35,406 nucleotides of DNA, taken from Chara braunii. Lineage: Eukaryota; Streptophyta; Charophyceae; Charales; Characeae. The position numbers were made by a program, and so were the translations under genes. Location: contig BFEA01000164.1 of NCBI GenBank assembly GCA_003427395.1, positions 1,016,566 through 1,051,971 of the forward strand. Reading direction: 5' to 3'. The notes beneath the pieces are model-generated. The model did no database searches. It saw only the letters and a program-made list of their open reading frames with translations, and was not told the DNA's origin. Positions 1-9,383 of this stretch are shown piece by piece; within the stretch, counting starts at the first letter, position 1; every line of letters starts with the position of its first letter.

Positions 1-169
1 TTCCATTTTGGGGTGGGCCGATTGCACACCTTCAGACACACCGCTGAACCAAAGCTTCAGGATGTTGAGACAAGTGACTACTCAAGAGGGATACAGGGGT
101 AGGAAAAATTCCAATTACTGTTCAATTGTTCATTGTATAAATTCCATTTTGACGGACATTGGCGACAAG
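1..169 (+). mobile_element. Leader fragment of outer gypsy element B
   Basis: This stretch resembles the untranslated leader of element A at about 1960-2090: both contain GTGGGCCG followed by GCACACCTT, and later AAGTGAC and a GGGGTAG/ATTCC block. The same block occurs on the - strand in element C near 18340-18450. It is therefore read as the leader of an older, related element into which A inserted. It ends with ACAAG (165-169), which is repeated right after A at 9384-9388. No gene is seen in it. Confidence 0.7.
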
Positions 170-224
170 TGCGAGGTCAAGGCCCCGATGAGCCCCTTTT
201 TGGCCCTGTTATGCAGCACGTCGG

Positions 225-243
225 CTGCCCTAAGTGAAGGCAG
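225..243 (+). other. Conserved LTR hairpin
   Basis: CTGCC and GGCAG pair around the loop CTAAGTGAA. The core GCCCTAAGTGAAGGC recurs exactly, or with one or two changes, in all seven LTRs of the A/B/C/G/H group. In B, C (left copy) and G the arms are CCCGCC and GGCGGG, so the pairing is kept although the bases differ. Function is unknown; a role in RNA structure or packaging, or a protein binding site, is inference. Confidence 0.55.
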
Positions 244-550
244 GCTCAACGAGGGTCTAAAAGGCCCTATCTCAGTCACCACACAACTGTGGAAAATTCA
301 GGCAGTTGCGCAGCCCCAGTTGGCTGAAGAGCACCCAGGCCCAGGCCGCTTGTTTGATTGTATGGAAGGCAGGCCCTGGGCTGGATACAGGATATGGGAC
401 AAAAACAGGCCGAGGACAGTTGGGCACAAGTAACCACCACAGGCCTTGGGCCTGATTCGTTTGGACTGAGCCTCAGCCTACTGGGGCCTACCGGAAGCTT
501 CTTGGGAAAGGCCCAGCGCAGCCTGGGACAAAACATAGGCAGGCCACTTC

Positions 551-557
551 CATATAG
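551..557 (+). promoter_or_regulatory. Candidate TATA element in LTR
   Basis: CATATAG lies about 60% into the LTR. Similar motifs sit at the equivalent place in the other LTRs: 8823-8829, about 9988-9995 (TTATATGG), 35291-35297, and on the - strand at about 11310-11317 and 19867-19874. It is the best candidate for the U3 promoter, but no start site can be read from the sequence. Confidence 0.35.
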
Positions 558-1114
558 CAAAGGGCCTGCCTCCGCATTTGGCATTCGGGTGTTGGCTGCA
601 TGTTGCGCAAGCGCTGCTGCGCTGAAGCTGGCCGGCGCTCACGCGCTCACGGGCGAGCAGGAATGAGCAGCCAGCCATAGCCGAGCTGCGCTGCTGTGAG
701 CTGGGTGAGGCGCAGGGTGGTCCTTGGGTGCATGTGGCATCTGTGTGTTGCGGAACGAGGTTGTGAGTGAAGCGAGAGACATACCTGGTGCTGGAAGCGT
801 GTGGCATTGGCCGCTATCTGCTTGTACTTCGGAAGAGCTGTTGTCGTCATCTTCGTCATTGTAGTCTAGGCAAGATAGGATCTCCCATCTGTAGTCTGGG
901 CGTCGAGCGCCAGATAGGATATCAACATTGGTTCTTCGTTGATGATGATGATGAGACTATACCAGCATTGTCAATTATGAGCTCTTGGTGTGTTCTTATT
1001 TGGTGAAACTCGTGACGCAATTCTGCTGTTGGTTCGAGGTCACGACTATCTGGTCTTATGTGTATGATGCTGTTTGATTTCTGAAGTTCGCTTTCGCTCG
1101 TCTTCCTTGCAATT

Positions 1115-1126
1115 TGGTATCGGAGC
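1115..1126 (+). other. Primer-binding site of element A (tRNA-iMet)
   Basis: TGGTATCGGAGC starts three bases after the end of the 5' LTR. It is complementary to the usual plant initiator-Met tRNA 3' end except at one position (G where most elements have A). First-strand cDNA synthesis would start here. Confidence 0.88.
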
Positions 1127-2421
1127 TGTGGTACGTTCCGCTCATCTGGCGCTTGTCTTCTACCTATGCGGTACATACATGAGGTCTTCTTGGTGAGCCT
1201 GACCGTAGGTGGTGTGTAGTGAGGAGGGCGGAGACAAGGTGTTGGCGACCCAGGAGGAGAGGGGAATCGCCAGGAAGGCTACGGTGTGTATATTGGGTGT
1301 TCATAGTGTGATGAGAACTATCTGGTGGTTGATTGATGCTGAGGTGGAATGGTGAGATAATGCTGGTTGTGTCGATGCAGTGACTGGTCATCGCAATCGC
1401 CATCAGGTCATCTCGTGTGAATATCTGTGGTTGGGGGCAGCTATAATGAGGTACGTTGCTCTTAACCTTATCTCCCCTCTTCATCACTTCTTACCGTGAG
1501 GTTGTGAGTTTCTTCTTGAGGTGTCCTCTCATGTGAGGTGTCTTGTGCGCTCAACCTATAGAGCTGGCATTGTTCACGTGGAGCATCTGGAAGGAGAGGG
1601 CGGTGCTTTTTGAAGGGCCCTGGACGGAGCACTGGGTCACGGTCACCATGCCAACCCACCGGGAGTAGAGCACGCATGCTTTGTTGCTTTGTCCTTGTCT
1701 ACTTACTGCGCTCATAGAAGGGGTACTGAAGGGCAGGCCAACCCTATGTGGGAGACGAGAACCGGGCGTCTATAAATAAACACCGGCAGGGGAAACCATT
1801 GGCTGTGCTCGTCGTCCTGCTGCGACGTAAAATAATTCCTGATGACACTTGGGGGCGGTCGTTAAATTGCCTCTAGATCAGCCAATCGGTGTAAGGCTTG
1901 CTGCACGCGAGGATAAACACAGTGCAGGGTTGGCAAGCTCAGCAGTTACTTGGGGCACAGGGGTGGGCCGTGTGCACACCTTTAGTCACACACACCAAAC
2001 CGGATTGCTCTGGGACACTGACGCCAAGTGACAATCAAGGGGAATTGGGGAAGGGGTAGATTCCAGTTGATAAGTTTGAGTAAGATCACATGCTGCAAAC
2101 AGACCCAACAAATGATGTTATTTTTATTTTGATTAGTTAGATGTAATGCCATTCACATCTGACAGACAACATACTTTAGAACTGTCCTCTGTTCATTGTG
2201 CTCTCTGTTTGCGAACTAGTCAAAGTAGAATAGTACCATTTGTAGGAATCTGGACTTACCTGCTGCACTCGAATGTTTAGTCTCTGACATAGCCACCAAG
2301 TAATTATTTAGTTGGTTTGTGCATTACACTGCGGTAGGCATCTAGAGTGCACTAGTACAGATTGTGTACAGTGTTGTAGCTTATGAGGGACAGGGAGGAC
2401 ACTAGAGAGGACGACTGAATC
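1127..2421 (+). other. Long untranslated leader of element A
   Basis: About 1.3 kb between the primer-binding site and gag holds no convincing gene. The stretch from about 1425 to 2040 is well conserved with element C (- strand, about 18340-18990). Shared blocks include GGTTGGGGGCAGCTAT (1430-1445), TCACGGTCACCATGCC, TATAAATA (1771-1778), AAATAATTC, and GTGGGCCG followed by GCACACCTT. Conservation without an open frame points to a structural or regulatory role; short frames in the region are broken differently in the two elements. Confidence 0.7.
1771..1778 (+). promoter_or_regulatory. Conserved TATAAATA box in the leader
   Basis: TATAAATA is preceded by CTATGTGGGAGACGAG and followed by a conserved block. 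Element C carries the same octamer at the aligned place (18650-18657, - strand). A TATA box about 650 bp inside the 5' LTR could mark an internal promoter, but no transcript evidence is available. Confidence 0.4.
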
Positions 2422-4353
2422 TTGCGATCGGCTAGACGCCCGATTGGCCGTTTGGCTTTAGGACCAGAGGGCGACAGATACCTGTTCCGCCAGCGTAGGG
2501 AGAGGCTGCAGCAGCAGAGGAGAGCTAGAGCAGCAGAGGCTAACAGGGCGTTTGTAAGCGAAGCCGCAACTTCGGTAGCCATGGCCACTTCTGCGCAGCA
2601 GAATTCCCAGGCTAGCAGTTCAGGAGCTGTAGGGTCAACGGTCGCGCAGACCCGGAGTCAGTCCACTGGCGTTATGGCAAGCCAGCCATTAGTGATGACT
2701 CCCGAGGAGGTCGCCATAGAGCGAGCTGCTGATCGCGAGGCACAACTACAACAGGCTTTGGGAGAGATCAAGGCTGAGAAAGAGAGAATGATTAGAAGAA
2801 GAGCTAGGATGCAGCGGAGGCAAGCGAACATTAGTGAGTTAGAGGAGATGGACACTGCAGAGATGGAGGATGATGTGAGGACCATACGGTCTGTCTTGCT
2901 AAGTGTAGTAGAGATGCAAGATCACCAAATGGAGATCTTACAGCACATCCAACAGAGTTTGGCTGTGTTAGTCGGGCGAATGCAGGCGACACCATCACTG
3001 TTCGGGCCAGGTGCCTGGCCTGTTGTAAATCCTCCTCCGTTTGTCCCACCGGTGACTGGAGTGTCCCCACATACAACTCCAACATCGGTCCAGACTGTTT
3101 CGCTGGGTGTGCCGTTAGCAGGAGGGCTCTCAGTAGGTCCTAGTTTACAGGTTCCTGTACAGACATTGTTCACCCAACCTCCGTCGCAGGTTGCAGTAAG
3201 TGTGTAGCCTGCTGTCTCGCAGCCTGCACAGCAGCAGGGTACACAGCCCCTGCAGTCAGTGCAGCAACCTCTATCACAGGGTCCACAGCCTGAAGTGATG
3301 CAGGGACTGGGTCAAAGTCAGTGGGTACCAAAGATGGCCATCGTTGCTCCTAAACCCTTCACAGGGGATAAGAGAGGCGAAGACCTCGACAGTGGGTTGA
3401 GGGCAGTGCCGGTTTATGTCAAGTGCAAACTTTCCTTGCCGCACGAGGAAGTGCTTGTGGCTGCCGCCTATTTAGCGGGGAGTGCAGCACGATGGTTGAG
3501 TGGTTTAGTGCAGCTACAGGGGTACGGTCACGACTTTCGCGCTTGGGCGGTCACCCAGGAAACTGGATGACTTTCTCAAGTTGGTGGAAGACAGGTGGCA
3601 CGATCCTCAGGAGGCCCAAAAGGCCACTAACACGATCTTGACACTGCACACGAGGAAGTCAAGTCAGTAAGGGAGGCCACTGACGCTATAGAGCGTCTGA
3701 TCTGTGTCTCTGGGGTTCGCTATGACCCCCAGGTATTACTCACCTCCTACCTGAGATGCTTTCCCATGCCTCTCAGGAATCAGTTGGCAGGTGAGGCCAA
3801 CATCAATATGCACAACTTTCCCTCGTTCAGCAAGAAGGCCCTAGACCTAGAAGGAAAGACAGGGCATGGACATGACCCCACGGCGGATGGTAGGAAGAAG
3901 ACACTGCCTCCCAACTGGAAGGCGAAGGGTCGCATTATGTTTGTCGATAATGATGGTTCAACCATCGAGTTAGATGACAACTTCCAGGAGGGAGTAGGTT
4001 AAGAGGCTGGCAGCGTAGAAGCTTCAGGGGGTGGAGTAGTCGCCGCCGTAGCACAAAATGGTAAGGCGACCGATAGACGCCGTGGAGGTTTCCGGTCAAG
4101 GAGTCAAGTTGACCCCAATGCTCCTCCATGGGAGAAAGCGGGTCTCATTGAGGACGTGTGGAGAGATCGGTACACATGGCAGGCTTGTATCCGTTGTGGC
4201 CAATATGGCCATAACCAATTCAAGTGCCGAAATAAGAAGGTGATCGAAAAAATTCCGCCTACGATGGGGCAGGCGATAGGATCCTCCGCTTCCGTTGGTA
4301 GCGATGTTGCCAGTACTTTAGGCACTGCTCCGGGAAACACGTCGGGCCTGTAG
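2422..4353 (+). pseudogene. gag: Gag of element A, broken
   Basis: Gag forms the particle shell that packages the element's RNA. The first open piece (2422-3207, first in-frame ATG 2581) is rich in Arg, Glu and Gln, contains a heptad-like coiled-coil stretch at about 2700-2960, and ends in a Pro/Val/Thr-rich tail. A TAG at 3205-3207 interrupts the frame. The same frame continues through a capsid-like segment (about 3325-3570) with the PKPFTGDKRGEDLD type motif common in plant gypsy gag. A frameshift follows near 3560. Another capsid piece is at 3766-4002. The nucleocapsid piece 4156-4353 has an intact CCHC zinc knuckle (C-x2-C-x4-H-x4-C, 4186-4227). The homologous protein of element C confirms the alignment. 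Confidence 0.88.
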
Positions 4354-4382
4354 GAATAGTAGTTGTTCCTGCTAGGGTCGAG

Positions 4383-4910
4383 GTGGTGGACACACCCTCA
4401 CCATCTCGAGAGATGGCCCAGGCTACTGACTCCATCATCGTTCCGCAAACACGTTCAGACCCATCGAGCCTCTGTCGGATGAATGTGTTTGAGTCCTTAG
4501 AGGAGCTAGAGGAGTGGTGTAGAACAGACCCGCTAGCTTCTTGGACGACATTGGTCAAAGCCCCTAAGGGTGAGATGTTCGTCAGCGAGGTAGTCATTGG
4601 CGGCCGCAAGGCCGGGTCCTGTTATGACACTTGCTCGACTAGGAACTTCATTAGTCGCGCGTGCGTTGAGAGGCTGCGCTTACTGGGGTAAGTACAGCGC
4701 CTGAGTCGACCTGTGGAGTCGACCTGTGCCAACAAACACTGCATGGTAGTCAACGACTACCTCCAAAATGTTGATTGTTGTTCCCTGTATGCGGGAGTGG
4801 AATTGAGACATGGTGTCTCGTTCCTAGTGAGCGATGAACTCCCCATGGATATGTTGTTAGGTATGTACTACCTCTCTGTGGCACAACCCTAGTTTGACTG
4901 GGACCGAAAA
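4383..4910 (+). pseudogene. pol (PR): Aspartic protease region of element A pol
   Basis: The retropepsin would cleave the Gag-Pol polyprotein. The frame holds the segment around YDTCSTRNFIS, where the usual active-site Asp-Thr-Gly appears as D-T-C (Asp at 4626-4628, Cys at 4632-4634). A flap-like and second core region follow, with SFLVSDEL and DMLLGMYYL. A TAA stop at 4689-4691 and a TAG near 4890 lie in the same frame. In element C the same place reads D-I-G. The loss of the Gly and the two stops make this copy inactive. Confidence 0.8.
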
Positions 4911-5387
4911 GTGGTCAAACACACTTTGCTAGGTGGAGGGACCGCCAGATTACGTAAGTTTAAAGCTAGTAGTCTGATTGAGTCCCATGGATGCATGTGT
5001 GCGGCCGCGTTCTATAATTACTATAAGCAAAATCAGGAGGAGGGTATGTATTTAGTTTATGTCTCTACTGTAGGCGAGCCGGTGAAAATGCCGCCGGAGA
5101 TAGAGGTAGTTGCTAAATATCCTGATCTATTTGAAGAGCCGACAGGGGTTGTTGAGAGGGAGGTCGTCCATGTGATAGAGATTATCCCAGGGTCTAGTAT
5201 CCCAAAGGGTAGGATCTATCGAATGTTTCCAGGCGAGCTTGACGAGCTTCGCCGGCAACTCAAGGAACTCGTAGAAAAGGGTTGGATTCGGCTGATTGTT
5301 TCTCCTTATGGGTCTCCATCCCTATTTGTACCCAAGAAGAAGGAAGGAACACTTAGGATGTGCATTGACTATAGGGGCCTCAATTAA
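4911..5387 (+). pseudogene. pol (RT): RT N-terminal region of element A (first copy)
   Basis: This continues the protease frame into the RT fingers. Visible family motifs are the KYPDLFEEPTGV linker, the GRIYRMFPGELDELRRQL segment, KGWIR, SPYGSPSLFVPKKK and [11 protein letters not shown]. It stops at a TAA created where a tandem duplicate of the same segment begins (5388). The corresponding RT in element F shows the same motif order. Confidence 0.88.
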
Positions 5388-5743
5388 GCAAAATCGGGAG
5401 GAGGGTATGTATCTAGTTTGTCTCTGCTGCAGGTGAGCCGATGAAAATGCCGCCGGAGATAGAGGTGGTTGCTAAATACCTTGATCTATTTGAAGAGCTG
5501 ACAGGGGTTGTTGAGAGGGAGGTCGTCCACGCGATAGAGATTATCCCAGTGTCTAGCATCCCAAAGGGTAGGATCTATTGGATGTCTCCAGGCGAGCTTG
5601 ACGAGCTTCGCTGACAACTCAAGGAACTCGTAGAAAAGGGTTGGATCCGGCCGAGTGTTTCTCCTTATGGGTCTCCAGTTCTATTTGTACCCAAGAAGAA
5701 GGAAGGAACACTTAGGATGTGCATTGACTATAGGGGCTTCAAT
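5027..5743 (+). repeat. Tandem duplication of about 360 bp inside RT
   Basis: The segment 5027-5387 is repeated at 5388-5743 with about 5% differences and small indels; both copies start GCAAAATC and run to the IDYRG motif. The second copy has its own lesions, for example a TGA at the CGCTGACAAC site. The junction lies at a shared TAAGCAAAATC, consistent with slippage or unequal exchange. Confidence 0.9.
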
Positions 5744-6680
5744 GCCATCACTGTTAAGAACAAAGAGCCCCTACCGCGCATCGATGACTTGCTAGATAGA
5801 GTGCAAGGGTGTCGGTACTTCAGTAAGATAGATCTGAAGACCGGGTACCATCAGATTGCAATCCGGCAGCACACTATTTCACAACTACTTGTATAAGTTT
5901 GTGATCGTGTACCTCGATGACATACTTATTTTTAGTAAGACTGTCGAGGAGCACGTTGCGCACTTGGACAAAGTCCTTAGTCTTTTGCGACAACACAAGT
6001 TCAAGATTAACGGTGAGAAGTGCGAGTTTGGCCGCACCCGTGTCTTGTACTTGGGTTATGAGATTTGCCCGGAGGGATTAAAGCCCGATGACGCGAAGGT
6101 GGCCAGCATTCGTGACTGGCCGCGTCCTCAGCCTGTGACTGAGATGAGGTCTTTCTTAGGGATGATCGGCTACTATCGCAACTTCGTGAAGAACTATAGC
6201 ATAGTTGCCGCCCCTTTGACTAACCTGACCCGCCTTGACACCCCAAGGGAGTGGACTGACAGATGCGAGGCTGCTTTCAGACATCTGAAGCATGCGTTGA
6301 CGCATCATGAGGTCTTGAAACTTCCTGATCCTAACAAGCCATTTATAGTAACTACGGATGCTAGCCAATATGGCATAGGCGCCGTACTTGCACAACAAGA
6401 GGGGAGAAAGTTGAGGCCAGTCGAGTACACGTCCAAGAAAATGCCATCTCATAAATTGGCCAGGTCCACCTATGAGAAGGAACTCTATGCGGTGTACAAG
6501 GCTCTGACCCATTGGTGGCACTATCTCATTGGGAGGTTCTTCATCCTCAGGACTGATCATCAGACCCTGAGATGGATGAGAACTGAGTCGGTGCTCTCAG
6601 GCGCTCTCAAGCGTTGGATCGAAGTCGTTGAGCAGTATGACTTCGACCCGCAGTACAACAAGGTTGCTAACGCCTTGTAG
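5739..6680 (+). pseudogene. pol (RT-RH): RT palm and RNase H of element A, with RT deletion
   Basis: From 5739 the frame reads through RT motifs [16 protein letters not shown] and [14 protein letters not shown]. The next 40 or so residues, including the usual MPFGLTNAP motif, are missing at about 5870. The frame resumes with the catalytic YLDD box (5910-5921). RT thumb and connection motifs follow (GYEICPEGLKPDD, RSFLGMIGYYRNFV). RNase H then shows TDASQYGIGAVLAQQ, the helix with KELYAVYKAL, and RTDHQTL. It ends at a stop near 6680, and the linker to integrase is frameshifted. Polymerase activity is not expected with the palm deletion. Confidence 0.9.
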
Positions 6681-7618
6681 ACCTGATTTCTCAGTTGCGC
6701 GAATTACTGAGTTTGATTTTACGGACGATGTTACTCAGTCTATGGTAGAAGCCTATCACGAGGACCGGTTTATGTCTGAGATCATACGCATACTGGAGGC
6801 GAAGGACAAAGCGACTTCTGCCGAGTTTGAGTTGGTCAACGAATTGCTGTTCCTTGACAAGGCAGGGAATAAACGTTTGTGTGTGCCAGATAGAGTCTTT
6901 GCGTAGTTTATTTTTAGGCGAGTGTCATGATGCCACCGGACATTTTGGCTTTAAAAAGACTGCAGCTAATCTGTTGCAGCGGTTCTGGTGGCCCACAATG
7001 ATGAGAGATGCCAAGCTGTACGTGGAGACTTGTCAGGTCTGTTAGAGGGACAAGCCCCGTACACAGGCCCCTCTTGGGCTCCTCAAGCCCCTTCCGATTC
7101 CGGAAAGGCCTGGTGAGAGCCTGTCCATGGACTTCATGGACACCCTAGTCACCAGCAAGAGTGGAATGTGACACATCTTTGTAATTGTGGATAGATTTAG
7201 TAAGTACGCTAGGTTAATTGCTATGTCGGAGACAGAGAAAACCGAGTACGTGATCAGATTGTTCAAGGAGAACTGGGTTAGAGATTTTGGTCTGCCTAAG
7301 TCAATCGTGAGTAACAGGGATGTCAGATTCACCAGTGAGTTGTGGAAGGCTGCCGCTGCTGAACAGGGAACGCAGTTGCAGATGACTTCTGGGAATCACC
7401 TAGAGGCCAATGGCCAAGCCGAGCAACTGAACCGCACTGTACAACACCTGCTGCGGCATTACATCAAGCCCAATCAGGTGGACTGGGATGAGAAGCGTGC
7501 TCTCATCGCCAGCCTGTACAACAACGCTGTGCACAGTGCCACCGAGGTGAGCCCAAACAGCTTACTTCTGACCTTCAAGCCTAGACTGCCCTTAGACTTT
7601 GTCCTTCCTGAGAACTAG
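6681..7618 (+). pseudogene. pol (IN): Integrase of element A
   Basis: Integrase joins the cDNA to host DNA. The N-terminal part is split over two frames (6681-6906, 6827-7045) and keeps the HHCC zinc module: two His near 6930-6945 and C-x2-C ending at 7042. A stop follows at 7043-7045 and another near 7170. The core has the first catalytic Asp at 7130-7132 (SMDFMD), the second motif as SNRD instead of the usual SDRD, so the second catalytic Asp appears changed to Asn, and the Glu in ANGQAEQLNR. The frame stops at 7616-7618, about 50 bp before the U2 insertion. Confidence 0.88.
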
Positions 7619-7664
7619 CCAACTGCTGCACCGGGTACATTAGAATTTGCTTATTGATATGAAC

Positions 7665-7682
7665 AGAAGATGCATCAGGCAG
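7665..7682 (+). repeat. Left target-site duplication of U2 insertion
   Basis: AGAAGATGCATCAGGCAG is repeated at 7805-7822 as AGAAGATGCAGCAGGCAG, 17 of 18 bases identical. The two copies flank the U2-derived insert exactly. This length is typical of LINE-type target-primed retroposition. Confidence 0.88.
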
Positions 7683-7804
7683 CAGGCAATACCTTTCTCG
7701 GCCTTTTGGCTAAGATCAAGTGTAGTATCTGTTCTGATCAGTTTAATATCTGATCGGTGGTCCATCGGACCACACAATATTAATAAAACAAACAAATAAA
7801 AAGA
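7683..7804 (+). pseudogene. U2 snRNA retrocopy, 3'-truncated, with A-rich tail
   Basis: From 7689 (ATACCTTTCTCGGCC) the sequence matches U2 snRNA from its first nucleotide: stem-loop I, the branchpoint-pairing GTAGTA (7722-7727), stem IIa and a complete stem IIb (GGTCC ATC GGACC). It stops at about nucleotide 97, just before the Sm site, and is followed by an A-rich run (about 7786-7804). There is no Sm site, stem III or stem IV, so it cannot be a working U2. The A-rich tail and the 18-bp flanking duplication show reverse transcription and insertion into element A's pol. The five bases 7683-7688 before the U2 start are extra. Confidence 0.92.
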
Positions 7805-7822
7805 AGAAGATGCAGCAGGCAG
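7805..7822 (+). repeat. Right target-site duplication of U2 insertion
   Basis: Partner of 7665-7682 with one mismatch. The pol reading frame resumes immediately after it. Confidence 0.88.
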
Positions 7823-8378
7823 TAGAACAGATGCAGAAGGCACAGGCAGCAATGATAGAATCTGAGAAAAGACACCGCCGCCCTTCTACATTTCAGGTTG
7901 CGGACAGAGTCTGGGTTAAGTCCTCAGAACTGGGACAGGAGCACTGGATTTCCCACAAACTCATGCCTCAGTACTTCGGACCATGGGAGGTCTTGAACAT
8001 CGTCGGGACTTGTCCGGATGGGCCGTCTTATGTAATCCGGATCCCTGGTCATCTCCGTACTTACGCCTCCAAGCTTGCACCTTTCGAGGAAACTGATCAG
8101 TTTCCCTCTCGTCGCTCAATGCTGCCCCCAACCATGGATGGAGAGGTCGACATCGATGACATCGTCGGCCATAAAGAAATGCCAGTTCCAAGACCAACAG
8201 GCAGGGGACGTCCTCCGAAACCGAAGCTGCAATACCGGGTTCGGTTCAGACATCACAATGATCCAAAGGAGGATTGATGGTTCACCAGGGAGGAACTGAT
8301 GCAGACCGCTCCTCAGGTTGTTGCCCAATATGAAAAGTCTCTGCAGAAGGGAAAGCGCCAGATTATCGAAGACTGAAC
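7810..8378 (+). pseudogene. pol (IN-CHD): Integrase C-terminal tail of A: SH3-like plus split chromodomain with AT-hook
   Basis: The open part (7810-8277) begins with the helix before the GPY/F-type SH3 module (ADRVWVKS, HKLMPQYFGPWEVL, SYVIRIPGHLR, ASKLAPF). It is followed by a chromodomain-like region: a VDIDDIVGHKE strand, then an insert carrying the AT-hook core GRGRPPKP (8200-8223), then YRVRFRHHNDPKED. A TGA follows at 8275-8277, after which the frame continues WFTREELMQTAPQVVAQYE to a stop near 8376. The strand pattern aligns with the ordinary chromodomain of element F. Chromodomains steer integration to particular chromatin; the AT-hook could add minor-groove DNA binding (inference). 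Confidence 0.8.
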
Positions 8379-8402
8379 TTCTCAGAGGACTATCAAAGTT
8401 AT

Positions 8403-8413
8403 GGAGGAGGGAA
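8403..8413 (+). other. Polypurine tract of element A
   Basis: GGAGGAGGGAA lies immediately before the 3' LTR. It would prime plus-strand synthesis. Element B has the like AAAGGAGGGAG at 9606-9616. Confidence 0.8.
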
Positions 8414-9383
8414 TGCGAGGCCAAGGCCCCGATGAGCCCCTTTTTGGCCCTGTTATGCAGCACGTCGGCCGCCCTAAGTGAAGGCAGGCTCGATGAGGGT
8501 CTAAGGGTCCCTATCTCGGTCACCACGCAACTGTGGAAAATTCAGGCAGTTGCGCAGCGCCAATTGGTTGAAGAGCACCGAGGCCTAGGCCGCTTGTTTG
8601 CATGTATGGAAGGCAGGCCCTGGGCTGGATACGGGATATGGGCCAAAAACAGGCCGAGGACAGTTGGGCACAAGTAACCACCACAGGCCCTGGGCCTGAT
8701 TCGTTTGGACTGAGCCTCAGCCTACTGGGGCCTACCGGAATCTTCTTGGGAAAGGCCCAGCGCAGCCTACTGGGGCCTACCGGAAGCTTCTTGGGAAAGG
8801 CCCAACGCAGGCAGGCCACTTTCATATAGCAAAGGGCCTGCCTCTGCATTTGGCATTCGGGTGCTGGCTGCATGCTGCGCAAGCGCTGCTGCGCTGAAGC
8901 TGGCCGGCGCTCACTCGCTCACGGGCGAGCAGGAAGGAGCAGGCAGCCATAGCCGAGCTGCGCTGCTGTGAGCTGGGTGAGGCGGAGGGTGGTCCTTGGG
9001 TGCATGTGGCATCTGTGTGTTGGGGAACGAGGTTGTGAGTGAAGCGAAAGACATACCTGGTGCTGGAAGCGTGCGGCATTGGCCGCTATCTGCTCGCACT
9101 TTGGGAGAGCTGTTGTAGTCATCTTCGGCATTGTAGTCTAGGCTAGATAGTATCTGCCATCTGTAGTCTGGGCGCCGAGCGCCAGACAGGATATCAACAT
9201 TGGTTCTTCGTTGATGATGATGATGAGACTATACCAGCATTGTCAATTATGAACTCTTGGTGCGTTCTTATTTGGTGAAATTCGTGATGCAATTCTGCTG
9301 TTGGTCCAAGGTCACGACTATCTGGTCTTATGTGTATGATGCTGTTTGATTTTTGAAGTTCAATTTCGCTCATCTTCCTTGCA
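8414..9383 (+). repeat. 3' LTR of element A
   Basis: Partner of 170-1111, 970 bp. It differs by substitutions, by a 45-bp tandem duplication (8718-8762 and 8763-8807), and by lack of a short segment around the 5' LTR's CCTGGGACAAAACATAG. Confidence 0.93.
8718..8807 (+). repeat. 45-bp tandem duplication in 3' LTR
   Basis: Two units starting CAGCCTACTGGGGCC differ at two positions. The 5' LTR has one unit only, so the duplication arose after insertion or by exchange with another copy. Confidence 0.85.

Larger units (their letters stand above)
170..1111 (+). repeat. 5' LTR of element A
   Basis: This 942-bp sequence is repeated at 8414-9383 with scattered substitutions. It begins TG and ends CA, and is followed three bases later by the primer-binding site. 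Related LTRs occur at 9617-10597, 10748-11789, 19286-20347, 28979-30062 and 34934 to the window end. It contains a conserved small hairpin at 225-243 and a TATA-like CATATAG at 551-557. The short open frames in it are not conserved between copies. Confidence 0.93.
170..9383 (+). mobile_element. Ty3/gypsy LTR retrotransposon A, complete but decayed
   Basis: The 9.2-kb element has LTRs at 170-1111 and 8414-9383, both starting TGCGAGG and ending CTTCCTTGCA. A primer-binding site at 1115-1126 matches the initiator-Met tRNA 3' end, and a purine tract at 8403-8413 abuts the 3' LTR. A perfect 5-bp target duplication ACAAG lies at 165-169 and 9384-9388. Internal order is leader, gag with zinc knuckle, protease, reverse transcriptase, RNase H, integrase and a chromodomain-like tail, which is the Ty3/gypsy order. 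Stops, frameshifts, a 360-bp tandem duplication, an RT deletion and a U2 insertion make it non-autonomous. The LTRs differ by substitutions and indels, so the insertion is not recent. Confidence 0.95.

Noticed and set aside
8-666. Open frames of 100-140 codons in the first LTR
   Set aside because: The two LTR copies of A differ in these frames by indels, and no protein similarity is seen.
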